This document shows positions 1 to 5,679 of a DNA stretch of 12,842 bases, piece after piece (position 1 is the stretch's first letter; every line of letters begins with the position of its first letter). The position numbers were made by a program, and so were the translations under genes. This stretch comes from Lutibacter sp. (GTDB lineage: Bacteria > Bacteroidota > Bacteroidia > Flavobacteriales > Flavobacteriaceae): NCBI GenBank assembly GCA_030599055.1, contig JAUVOS010000052.1, positions 1 through 12,842 on the forward strand. Direction: 5' to 3'. Under the pieces are notes generated by a model. It made no database searches, was not told the origin of the DNA, and saw only the letters and a program-made list of their open reading frames with translations.

Positions 1-357
1 TATCTTAAAGATGCTAAAACAGATTATTTATGGAAGGATTCAGAAGGCACAGGTAGCCTATCACTGAGTTTAGAAAGTGTATTGGAAAAAGGAAAAAATG
101 CTGAATTTTGGATTGCTCCCGGGTTTTACACCACCAAGAAATCTATGTTTTCTGACAGTCCACATTACAAAGAATTTTCCGCATTTAAAACAGATAAAAT
201 CTATACGTACGCTTTAAAAAAAGGAGCCACCGGTGGCGTTCTTTATTTTGAATTAGCGACTACCCGACCCGATTTGGTTTTAAAAGATTTGGTACAGATT
301 TTTCATACTGATATTTTCCTTGGTAAAGAGATGACTTTTTTTAGTAAACTTGAGTAA
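1..357 (+). CDS. ABC transporter substrate-binding protein, 3' end (partial)
   Basis: The reading frame is open from the first base of the window and ends at TAA 355-357, so only the last 118 residues of a larger protein are present. The visible part has FWIAPGFYTT, then a stretch ending in KIYTYAL, and closes with TTRPDLVLKDLVQIFH. This order resembles the C-terminal lobe of periplasmic cobalamin/iron-siderophore/heme binding proteins (helical-backbone metal receptor class, BtuF/FepB-like), where a Y/F..A.K..K.Y segment precedes a final ARPDLVLKDL-type helix. Such proteins deliver the chelate to an inner-membrane ABC permease. The substrate cannot be told from this fragment. The TTG at 82 is an internal codon, not a start. 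The stop abuts, with zero bases between, the stop of the convergent pseudogene at 358. Confidence is good for the fold, low for the ligand. Confidence 0.72.
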   Translation, partial: YLKDAKTDYLWKDSEGTGSLSLSLESVLEKGKNAEFWIAPGFYTTKKSMFSDSPHYKEFSAFKTDKIYTYALKKGATGGVLYFELATTRPDLVLKDLVQIFHTDIFLGKEMTFFSKLE

Positions 358-1642
358 TCAATACTCTATATCTTTACGATAAGTACATCTCTTTTTGTGA
401 TTTATTGGATTAAACTCCTTCCACAAAGCATTTATATCTTTGTTTGTCACCAATTCAGGAGTCCGTATGGCTTTTACAATTCCCTTTTTTTTATAGGTTT
501 TGGCATACTCGTCAAAAAGAATAAAAACAACTCCTTTCTTTTGATAATCGGGATGTACTCCAATCAAATAGAACAATACTTCTTTAGGGTTTCTTTTAGC
601 TTTTAGGATATGAAATAAAGGGTATTAAACCTCAGGGTAGAACCCTGAACCCAATAAAAGGAATCGACCCAGAGGGTCGAGGTATTAAACCAGTATCCCG
701 CTGAAAAAGCGGGATTAGTTCGACTAACTAAAAAATTGAAAATAATTTTTTAGAGTCTCACGAATAAAACCAAACGGAAACAAATGCCCTTTTGCTTTTT
801 GCAAAGCTTTCGAAAAAGAAGGCATGGTAATAGCAAAAGCCACGGCATTTCCTTTTTCATCTTCTACATATTTAATAAATTCTGGATCTATAAACGAAAT
901 GTATTTGTCTTTAAAAAAATCTATCTGTCTTTGGGAAATTGGAACATAAGAAGCCAGATTTTTGTAAGTCTTATCAAAAAGTTTAAAAATCTTGTTTACA
1001 TAAGGCAAGACATCTGTAGTTTTTTTTAAAGTGTAGCTCTTTTAGTTTGTAACGCTTTTTAATAACATCTGCCATTCTTTTATAATAGTCGTGACGAAGA
1101 TTCTTCGTGCAAAAATAATGTTCCAACCATTTCGTATTTTTTTGAAAGCCTAATGCTTCAAAATGATCTACATAATAGGGATAATTATACCAGGTAATCA
1201 TCGTACTCATTTCTTTATAACCTTTTGTAAGAACCCCAACTTTATCTAAATTTGAAAAGCCCAAAGGTCCTTCCATAAATTCTAAATTATGCTTCTTCCC
1301 TATTTGATACACCTTATCTAAAAGTACTCTTGTAACCTCAATATCATCAATGACATCAAACCAACCAAAGCGTATTTTATTTATTGCTAAACTGTTTATT
1401 TCATCATTATTCACTATAACTGCAACTCTTCCCACAATATTAGTGTTCTTATAAGCTAAAAAAAGTGAAACCTCTTAATGATCGAAGGAAGGATTTTTAT
1501 TGGAATTAAAACAATCCATTTCCTCTTTGATTATTGGTGGAACCCAATACGGATTGTTTTTATATAAACTAAAAGGAAATTTTACAAATTTCTTTATATC
1601 AGATTTTGTTTTCACTTCGACAATATCTATAGCCAAACTCAT
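358..1642 (-). pseudogene. Decayed GNAT-like N-acetyltransferase gene (stop, frameshift and insertion)
   Basis: Reading the minus strand from ATG at 1642 gives one continuous protein-like sequence broken by three lesions. It begins MSLAIDIVEVKTKSDIKKFV, runs through NNPYWVPP, meets an in-frame TAA at 1475-1477 (NPSFDH*EVSLFLAYKN), and continues through IRFGWFDVIDD and GPLGFSNLDKVGVL. At an 8-A run (T at 1020-1027) the frame shifts by one extra base, after which TTDVLPYVNKIF follows. After KGHLFPFGF (about 766) the protein is interrupted by about 150 bp of hairpin-rich DNA and resumes as FHILKAKRNPKEVLFYLIGVHPDYQKKGV to a TGA at 358-360. The V.PDYQ.KG segment matches the acetyl-CoA-binding motif A of GNAT enzymes. 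The order agrees with a family of about 380 residues common in Flavobacteriia, usually annotated as GNAT or hypothetical; substrate unknown. The three remaining pieces would otherwise look like separate small genes. Confidence 0.8.
616..765. repeat. Palindrome cluster (REP/MITE-like) inserted in the GNAT pseudogene
   Basis: About 150 bp with no protein similarity splits the GNAT-like gene; edges are approximate and sit near a shared ATAAA word on each side. It holds four perfect hairpins: TCAGGGT-AGA-ACCCTGA (632-648), TCGACCC-AGA-GGGTCGA (664-680), ATCCCGCT-GAAAA-AGCGGGAT (695-715) and CTAAAAAATT-GAAAAT-AATTTTTTAG (728-753), plus a small TTAGT/ACTAA stem (715-727). The 11-mer GGTATTAAACC occurs at 621-631 and again at 681-691, exactly 60 bp apart, flanking the first two hairpins. 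These two have the same 7-3-7 geometry and the same AGA loop but different stem sequences. No transposase gene and no long terminal inverted repeats are visible. A non-autonomous REP/MITE type element, moved by a transposase elsewhere, is my inference. Confidence 0.7.
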
Positions 1643-1818
1643 TAAATCGGTTCTTATATTTTATATCATTTTAAAAAAGTAAAGGTAAGAAGGATTTCTT
1701 TTAAGGAGTAAATAAAAGGAAAAAAATATGTTAATATGTATGTTATGTGCACAACCAATTTAATATTTAAATATAAATCGAAATACCAAAATTTATTAAT
1801 ATTAATTGGGTTCAGGAG

Positions 1819-2226
1819 TTACTTTATAATGATATTATAGGTCTCAACCTTTATATTTGGATTAGTTTCATTATCTTTTTTCCACAACCTGATATACCAA
1901 AGATCTATAGTGGTGTCAGCTTTTTTCAGGGTTTCAAATTCAAAACAATCCAAGCCTGGAATATCGAGTCTTTCATCGCCCAATTCACGGTATTCTTGTT
2001 TTACTAATCTTATACAAGATTCATCCATTTCACCTTTAATTTTCCAGGTATATCCAGTTCCTGGATGTGAAGGCAATTCAATTTCAAATGATTCACCTTT
2101 AGTGACTTCGATGATATTTACACTTTCGTCCAAAACCTTATTTTTTTTTTGTGAACAACAAGAAAAGGGCAATAATAAAACTAGTGTAAATGATATGAGT
2201 TTACTGAAAAATTGAAAGAAATCCAT
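1819..2226 (-). CDS. Chagasin-type (I42) cysteine-protease inhibitor, exported
   Basis: A 135-residue protein with a hydrophobic N-terminal segment (about 8-21) ending LLPFSCCSQ, so a signal peptide and probably a lipoprotein, with Cys23 or Cys24 as lipidation site; the lipobox is not canonical. The rest matches the inhibitor I42 (chagasin) fold by its three binding loops: HPGTGYTW at 54-61 (chagasin NPTTG loop), IPGLDCFEF at 89-97 (GxGG/PG...F.F loop) and RLW at 113-115 (RPW loop, with Leu in place of Pro). Chagasin-family proteins are tight, reversible inhibitors of papain-like C1 peptidases. The next gene upstream on the same strand encodes just such a peptidase, 142 bp away, which supports a functional pair. 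The start ATG at 2226 sits just before the hydrophobic segment. Target specificity is inferred. Confidence 0.8.
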   Translation of the reverse strand: MDFFQFFSKLISFTLVLLLPFSCCSQKKNKVLDESVNIIEVTKGESFEIELPSHPGTGYTWKIKGEMDESCIRLVKQEYRELGDERLDIPGLDCFEFETLKKADTTIDLWYIRLWKKDNETNPNIKVETYNIIIK

Positions 2227-2229
2227 AAT

Positions 2230-2248
2230 ATCAAATTGAAAGTTTGAT
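2230..2248. promoter_or_regulatory. Small inverted repeat just upstream of the inhibitor start
   Basis: ATCAAA (2230-2235) and TTTGAT (2243-2248) form a perfect 6-7-6 inverted repeat that begins 4 bases upstream of the inhibitor ATG. It could be an operator or a leader hairpin. I could not find a convincing promoter match for the inhibitor in this gap, so the role is open. Confidence 0.25.
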
Positions 2249-2277
2249 TAATATATAAAACACTCTTTTTAAATGCT

Positions 2278-2292
2278 TTTATGTAACATAAA
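2278..2292. promoter_or_regulatory. Perfect 7-1-7 palindrome upstream of the inhibitor
   Basis: TTTATGT-A-ACATAAA is a perfect 15-bp inverted repeat in the gap between the peptidase and the inhibitor, about 50 bp before the inhibitor start. Its size and symmetry fit a dimeric regulator site, but no such regulator is encoded in the window. It may also be chance in AT-rich DNA. Confidence 0.25.
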
Positions 2293-2294
2293 TG

Positions 2295-2341
2295 AACCCG
2301 AACAACCAGAGGAGACTTTCAATTGGTCATCCGGGTTTTTT
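2295..2341 (+). terminator. Rho-independent terminator in plus orientation
   Basis: AACCCG (2295-2300) pairs with CGGGTT (2332-2337), and an inner ACCA (2305-2308) pairs with TGGT (2324-2327), followed by a run of six T (2336-2341). The T run points to termination of plus-strand transcription, yet both flanking genes are on the minus strand. In the minus direction the stem is followed only by CATTTATG, a weak tail. It may stop antisense transcripts, end an unrecognised plus-strand small RNA, or serve the peptidase mRNA inefficiently. Confidence 0.5.
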
Positions 2342-2353
2342 AATTATTTAATT

Positions 2354-2387
2354 AGTAATAAAAGGCATTTATGGCCTTTTTATTACT
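2354..2387 (-). terminator. Strong hairpin overlapping the peptidase stop codon
   Basis: AGTAATAAAAGGC (2354-2366) is complementary to GCCTTTTTATTACT (2374-2387) apart from one extra T, with a 7-base loop. The stem includes the last codons and the stop (2369-2371) of the peptidase gene. A/T runs in both arms make it possible in either direction. It probably ends or weakens the peptidase transcript before the inhibitor gene, so inhibitor expression may depend on read-through or its own promoter. Confidence 0.55.
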
Positions 2388-4114
2388 CTCTTTGGTTTCA
2401 CAATAACTTTTTTTGGTTTCATTACGACCTTTTTCGGTTTAATCTTATTCTGGTTTCTAGTCCATTTTGATCCTCCAAATCCTACACCACTTGTCTTAAC
2501 TATTGTATTGGCATTGGTTACTTTGAGTTTCAATAGCCCTTTACCACCCATATTACATTTTGGTACATCTGCCCATTTTAATTTAATAATGTTTCCAGTC
2601 CGTATTCCAACTGCAACATTGGCAAAATTGGGTTTTCCAGATGTGAAAGAGGCTTCTCCAAACCAATACACCTTGTTTCCAACCTGATTAAGGTAATAAT
2701 TTCCATTGTCATTACACTTCCAAAGTCCATCTAGATTTCCCATAGTGCTTCCTTGGAATCCTGGTATTCTTTTACCATAGGTATTTGCAGGCAAGCTAGT
2801 TGCAGTCCAAGAACTACCACTAAAACCACCTGTTTGGTTGATTCTAGTTAGTTTCTTTCCATTAGTACTTATTTTAAAAGTTAAAATACCATTATTTTTA
2901 GCACCACCTTTTGGTACATCGGCCCATTTACCTGTAACGGTATTACCTGATCGAGTACCTGAAAAAACATTGGCAAATCCTCCATTTGCTGTTTCACCAA
3001 ACCAAAACACTTTTGATCCTACTTCTCTGACATAGTACAAGGCATTATCGTTCCCTTTCATGACTTTACTTATAGCGGAATAACTTTTTTTGGCATTTAC
3101 AATTATTGCACGACGTCCAATATTGAAATTTCCATATTTCACCCAACCAAAGCCATCATAACCCCAATCAGTTCCCCAGGAATTTTTAATTAAAAAAGCT
3201 TGTTTACTATTATCCCAACCTACAATAAGTATGGCATGATTAGAAGAAGGACTACTAAAATTACTTGGATAACCATCTAATACACCAGAAGTATAACCAC
3301 TCCAACCTGAAGCGACTAAACTAGATTTTACTGCTCCATATTGCATAATTGCATTTTTTATTAATGCAGGAGTCGCAATTTTAGATATATCATCATCGGG
3401 TCGTAATACTGTCCATGAAGTAGCGTAGTAATTAGTTCCTATGGAACCTGTTGGACAACTTCCTTTAGAACCTACATAAGGTAAATTAGTTCGTTTTTCA
3501 AGATTTTTGTTATTATCCACCATCCATCTAAACACCTTATAAGATAGTCCGCCGCCACAACTTCCGCCACCACTACAATTCAATGCGTACTGTTCAGAAG
3601 CTTTTGCTAATGTGTTATTAACTTTAAGATAGTTACTTTCGTACATTGCTACAGCTGCAAAAACCCAACAACTTCCACATCCATCCTGATCTACAACTGG
3701 TGAAACCCAACCATGATCTCTTGCATCATAAGCACTTGGTAAGCCATCTGTGTCAACAGTGATAACAAATTCTTCTAAGGGTTTTGCACGCATTGCCGAT
3801 TTAATGGCGTTAACTTCATGTATTGGCATTTCATTTAGCTCTCCAAACAATTGTGATGGAGGTCTTTCTAATACGGCAGTATAGCCAACCTTATAAGAGA
3901 GGTTCTTTTGCTTAATCTCTGTTCTCAATATATTCAGTTTATTTTTAACTGCAACAGGGGCATTTTTCTCCCGAGCATTATAAAAGTTTTTTAACTGATT
4001 AGTGGTTCTCTTTTGTAATACAACTTGTGCTTGTAAGTTGTATCCAAAACTTAGTAATAAAAAAAGCAACCAGAATCTTCTGATTTGCTTAATATAGAAG
4101 CAAAAAATTCTCAT
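2369..4114 (-). CDS. Secreted papain-like (C1A) cysteine peptidase with tandem C-terminal repeats
   Basis: A 581-residue precursor. Residues 1-30 are a signal peptide (RRFWLLFLLLSFG...LQAQ). Residues about 31-124 look like a pro-region. The catalytic domain, about 125-342, has QDGCGSCW at 143-150 (oxyanion Gln143, nucleophile Cys149), SNHAILIVGW with His293, and KNSWGTDWGYDGFGW with Asn311, so the papain triad is complete. Two beta-rich repeats follow, about 354-436 and 463-552, each with VG.KV.WFGE, FANV..G.R.GN and KWADVPK. The protein ends in a basic tail with three heptads KPKKVVM/KPKKVIV/KPKRVIK (559-579). I see no type IX secretion C-terminal domain, so export stops at the periplasm or uses another route. 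The ATG at 4114 directly precedes the signal peptide. The likely partner is the I42 inhibitor encoded just downstream. Target proteins are unknown. Confidence 0.9.
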   Translation of the reverse strand: MRIFCFYIKQIRRFWLLFLLLSFGYNLQAQVVLQKRTTNQLKNFYNAREKNAPVAVKNKLNILRTEIKQKNLSYKVGYTAVLERPPSQLFGELNEMPIHEVNAIKSAMRAKPLEEFVITVDTDGLPSAYDARDHGWVSPVVDQDGCGSCWVFAAVAMYESNYLKVNNTLAKASEQYALNCSGGGSCGGGLSYKVFRWMVDNNKNLEKRTNLPYVGSKGSCPTGSIGTNYYATSWTVLRPDDDISKIATPALIKNAIMQYGAVKSSLVASGWSGYTSGVLDGYPSNFSSPSSNHAILIVGWDNSKQAFLIKNSWGTDWGYDGFGWVKYGNFNIGRRAIIVNAKKSYSAISKVMKGNDNALYYVREVGSKVFWFGETANGGFANVFSGTRSGNTVTGKWADVPKGGAKNNGILTFKISTNGKKLTRINQTGGFSGSSWTATSLPANTYGKRIPGFQGSTMGNLDGLWKCNDNGNYYLNQVGNKVYWFGEASFTSGKPNFANVAVGIRTGNIIKLKWADVPKCNMGGKGLLKLKVTNANTIVKTSGVGFGGSKWTRNQNKIKPKKVVMKPKKVIVKPKRVIKRP

Positions 4115-4147
4115 AATAAATGGTTTTTGGTTAATAAATATTTACAA

Positions 4148-4178
4148 CAAATTTCGATTATAAATACCGCAATTGCAA
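4148..4178 (-). promoter_or_regulatory. Candidate promoter of the peptidase gene
   Basis: On the minus strand, TTG (4178-4176) is followed after 20 bases by GAAATTTG (4155-4148), one base off the Bacteroidota -7 consensus TAnnTTTG with a normal TTG-N17-23 spacing. It lies 34 bases before the ATG at 4114. The -33 TTG overlaps the end of the palindrome at 4178-4191. Confidence 0.35.
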
Positions 4179-4191
4179 TGATTTTAATCAT
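4178..4191. promoter_or_regulatory. FNR-like palindrome at the peptidase promoter
   Basis: ATGATT-TT-AATCAT is a perfect 14-bp palindrome whose core TGAT-N4-ATCA equals the core of the FNR-type box (TTGATnnnnATCAA). It abuts the candidate -33 element of the peptidase promoter, a position suitable for a Crp/Fnr-family regulator. That a regulator binds here is inference. Confidence 0.35.
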
Positions 4192-4224
4192 CTGTTTTAC
4201 TGATATTAGTCACTATTAAAGATC

Positions 4225-4246
4225 TTAAGTAAATATTTTTACTTAA
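4225..4246. promoter_or_regulatory. Perfect 9-4-9 inverted repeat in the divergent promoter region
   Basis: TTAAGTAAA (4225-4233) and TTTACTTAA (4238-4246) are perfect reverse complements around a 4-base spacer, in the middle of the region between the divergent peptidase and acyl-CoA dehydrogenase genes. It resembles an operator for a dimeric regulator able to act on either gene. No regulator gene lies in the window. Confidence 0.4.
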
Positions 4247-4345
4247 TTATAAATACATTTTTATTGCAAAATCTCTTAACAATATTTAATCAAACTAAAT
4301 AATATCTGTGCTTACTTTTATTATATTACAATTGATTAATTTTCG

Positions 4346-4353
4346 TACTTTAG
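4346..4353 (+). promoter_or_regulatory. Candidate -7 element for acyl-CoA dehydrogenase
   Basis: TACTTTAG differs by one base from the Bacteroidota -7 consensus TAnnTTTG and lies 43 bases before the ATG at 4397. A clear TTG at the expected -33 distance is missing, so this is a weak call. Confidence 0.35.
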
Positions 4354-4396
4354 CTAATCGAATAAAACAGCTAATAACTTTATAAAAATAATTCTT

Positions 4397-5539
4397 ATGA
4401 TTGATTTTTCATTAACAAAAGAACAACTTGCAATTCAAGAGAAATACAGAGATTTTTCAGACAGATGGATTGTACCCAACCGTATGAAATATGATGAGTT
4501 AGCTGAGTTTCCATGGGACATTGTAAAAGCTGCTTACGACGAAGGAATTATGAATGGCCCGATGCCTAAAAAGTACGGTGGGCAAGGTTTTAACTTGCTT
4601 GATGTAGCGATACAATCAGAAGAATTAGGTGCAGGTTGTGCCGGAATTGGGATTTGTATTGATGCTAATACATTGGCTTTGACCCCTATGTTTCTCGCAG
4701 GCACTGATGAACAAAAGGACAGAGTTTATGGAGAAATTGTTGAAGAAAAAGCCGTTGCTGCTTATTGTTTAACGGAGCCCAATGCCGGATCTGATGTTGC
4801 TGGAATTAAATCTACCGCAATACGAAAAGGAGACAAGTATATTTTAAATGGTCATAAACGATTTATAACCAATGCAGAAGTGGCAACTTATCTTACTGTT
4901 TTTGCAGTTACAAACCCCGAAAGAGGAGCGAGAAGTTTAACTGCTTTCTTGGTACACAAAGATTTTCCGGGTATTGAAATCAAACCACGTTTACAAAAAA
5001 TGGGGCAACGCGCTTCTGTTCAAAACGAAATTATTTTTCACGATGTAGAAATACCAATTGAAAATCGTATTGGAGATGAAGGTCACGGTTTCTTAATAGC
5101 CATGAGAACCTTTGACAGAACTCGTACAGGTGTTGGCGCTTTAAGTCTTGGAGCTGCGCGTACGGCTTACGAAATTTCTAGAGAATGGGCAAAAAATAGA
5201 ATTCAATTTGGAAAACCGGTTGCATCACTTCAAGCAGTAGGTTTTATGTTGGCTGATATGGCTTTAAAAATTGAAAATGCAAGATTGATGACCTATTACT
5301 CAGCTTGGGCTTATGAAACAAAGCACAAAAAAGCTTCTATGTTTTCAGCTATGGCTAAATTATACGGTTCTGATATTGCAATGGAAGTTGCTACTGATGC
5401 TGTGCAAGTAATGGCAGGTGATGGTTATTCGAAAGACTATCCTGTAGAAAAAATTATGCGAGACGTAAAATTATGTCAAATTTATGAAGGTACGAATCAG
5501 GTGCAACGCTTGGTAATTTCAAAAGGTATTCTCAGATAG
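4397..5539 (+). CDS. Acyl-CoA dehydrogenase
   Basis: A 380-residue flavoenzyme, the usual length for the soluble short/medium-chain acyl-CoA dehydrogenase family, which introduces the alpha-beta double bond of acyl-CoA and passes electrons to ETF. The N-terminal helical domain is about 1-120. The first family signature AYCLTEPNAGSDV is at 122-134. FAD/interface contacts are suggested by NRIQFGKPVASLQA (267-280). The second signature spans about 337-366, with catalytic Glu364 in QIYEGTNQVQR. This C-terminal position of the base is that of short/medium-chain and butyryl-type enzymes rather than isovaleryl or long-chain ones. Chain length preference cannot be read from motifs. The gene stands alone on the plus strand, divergent from the peptidase and convergent with fabI, and ends before a strong palindromic terminator. 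Confidence 0.93.
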   Translation: MIDFSLTKEQLAIQEKYRDFSDRWIVPNRMKYDELAEFPWDIVKAAYDEGIMNGPMPKKYGGQGFNLLDVAIQSEELGAGCAGIGICIDANTLALTPMFLAGTDEQKDRVYGEIVEEKAVAAYCLTEPNAGSDVAGIKSTAIRKGDKYILNGHKRFITNAEVATYLTVFAVTNPERGARSLTAFLVHKDFPGIEIKPRLQKMGQRASVQNEIIFHDVEIPIENRIGDEGHGFLIAMRTFDRTRTGVGALSLGAARTAYEISREWAKNRIQFGKPVASLQAVGFMLADMALKIENARLMTYYSAWAYETKHKKASMFSAMAKLYGSDIAMEVATDAVQVMAGDGYSKDYPVEKIMRDVKLCQIYEGTNQVQRLVISKGILR

Positions 5540-5548
5540 AAAGGTTCA

Positions 5549-5587
5549 CGCAAAGATCGCATAAAGAAAATGCAAAGACCGCAAAGT
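5549..5587. repeat. CGCAAAG-type short repeat array
   Basis: Degenerate units follow each other: CGCAAAGA (5549), CGCATAAAGA (5558), TGCAAAGA (5571) and CGCAAAGT (5580). This matches the CGCWAAG repeat common between genes in Flavobacteriia; a cleaner copy is at 11646-11669. The last units form the left arm of the terminator palindrome at 5574-5607, whose right arm is the same repeat inverted. Confidence 0.6.
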
Positions 5588-5607
5588 TTATAAACTTTGC
5601 GGTCTTT
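5574..5607. terminator. Bidirectional terminator, 34-bp perfect palindrome
   Basis: Arms of 17 bases (5574-5590 and 5591-5607) are perfect reverse complements. The GC-rich block GACCGC/GCGGTC sits near the outer ends and A/T runs flank it on both sides. It lies between the convergent acyl-CoA dehydrogenase (stop 5539) and fabI (stop 5680), so it can end both transcripts. As DNA it could form a cruciform, because there is no spacer. Confidence 0.75.
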
Positions 5608-5630
5608 TAAATTTTATCAATTCTCTTGTA

Positions 5631-5650
5631 CACTGAGCGGAGTCGAAGTG
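5631..5650. repeat. Dispersed repeat CACTGAGCGGAGTCGAAGTG
   Basis: The 20-mer has matching ends (CACT/AGTG) and an imperfect stem. I recognise it as a short intergenic repeat found widely in Bacteroidota genomes. It lies between the terminator palindrome and the fabI stop codon. Only one copy is in this window, so the repeat status rests on recall. Confidence 0.5.
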
Positions 5651-5679
5651 TTGATTCGATTTTAGTTTTTCACTAGAAA

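Noticed and set aside
397..606. Plus-strand open frame opposite the GNAT pseudogene (also those at 784-1029 and 1500-1682)
   Set aside because: They are antisense shadows of minus-strand sequence that has clear protein-family similarity; their own translations show no recognisable motif.
621..691. CRISPR-like repeat-spacer unit
   Set aside because: Only two copies of an 11-mer, with hairpins in the interval and no cas genes; it fits a palindromic repeat element better.
983..1030. Programmed ribosomal frameshift at the 8-A run
   Set aside because: The same gene also has an in-frame stop and an insertion, so mutation is the simpler explanation.
1910..2215. Plus-strand open frame opposite the inhibitor gene
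   Set aside because: The minus strand carries the I42 motifs and a signal peptide; the opposite frame is a by-product.
2372..2440. Type IX secretion C-terminal domain or sorting tag on the peptidase
   Set aside because: The end is a Lys/Pro heptad repeat without the conserved beta-strand motifs of the type IX sorting domain.
2838..3035. Plus-strand open frames inside the peptidase, fabI and coaBC genes (2838-3035, 6221-6430, 9255-9602, 10172-10378) and at 2273-2470
   Set aside because: All lie opposite well-supported genes or across their terminators and show no independent coding signal.
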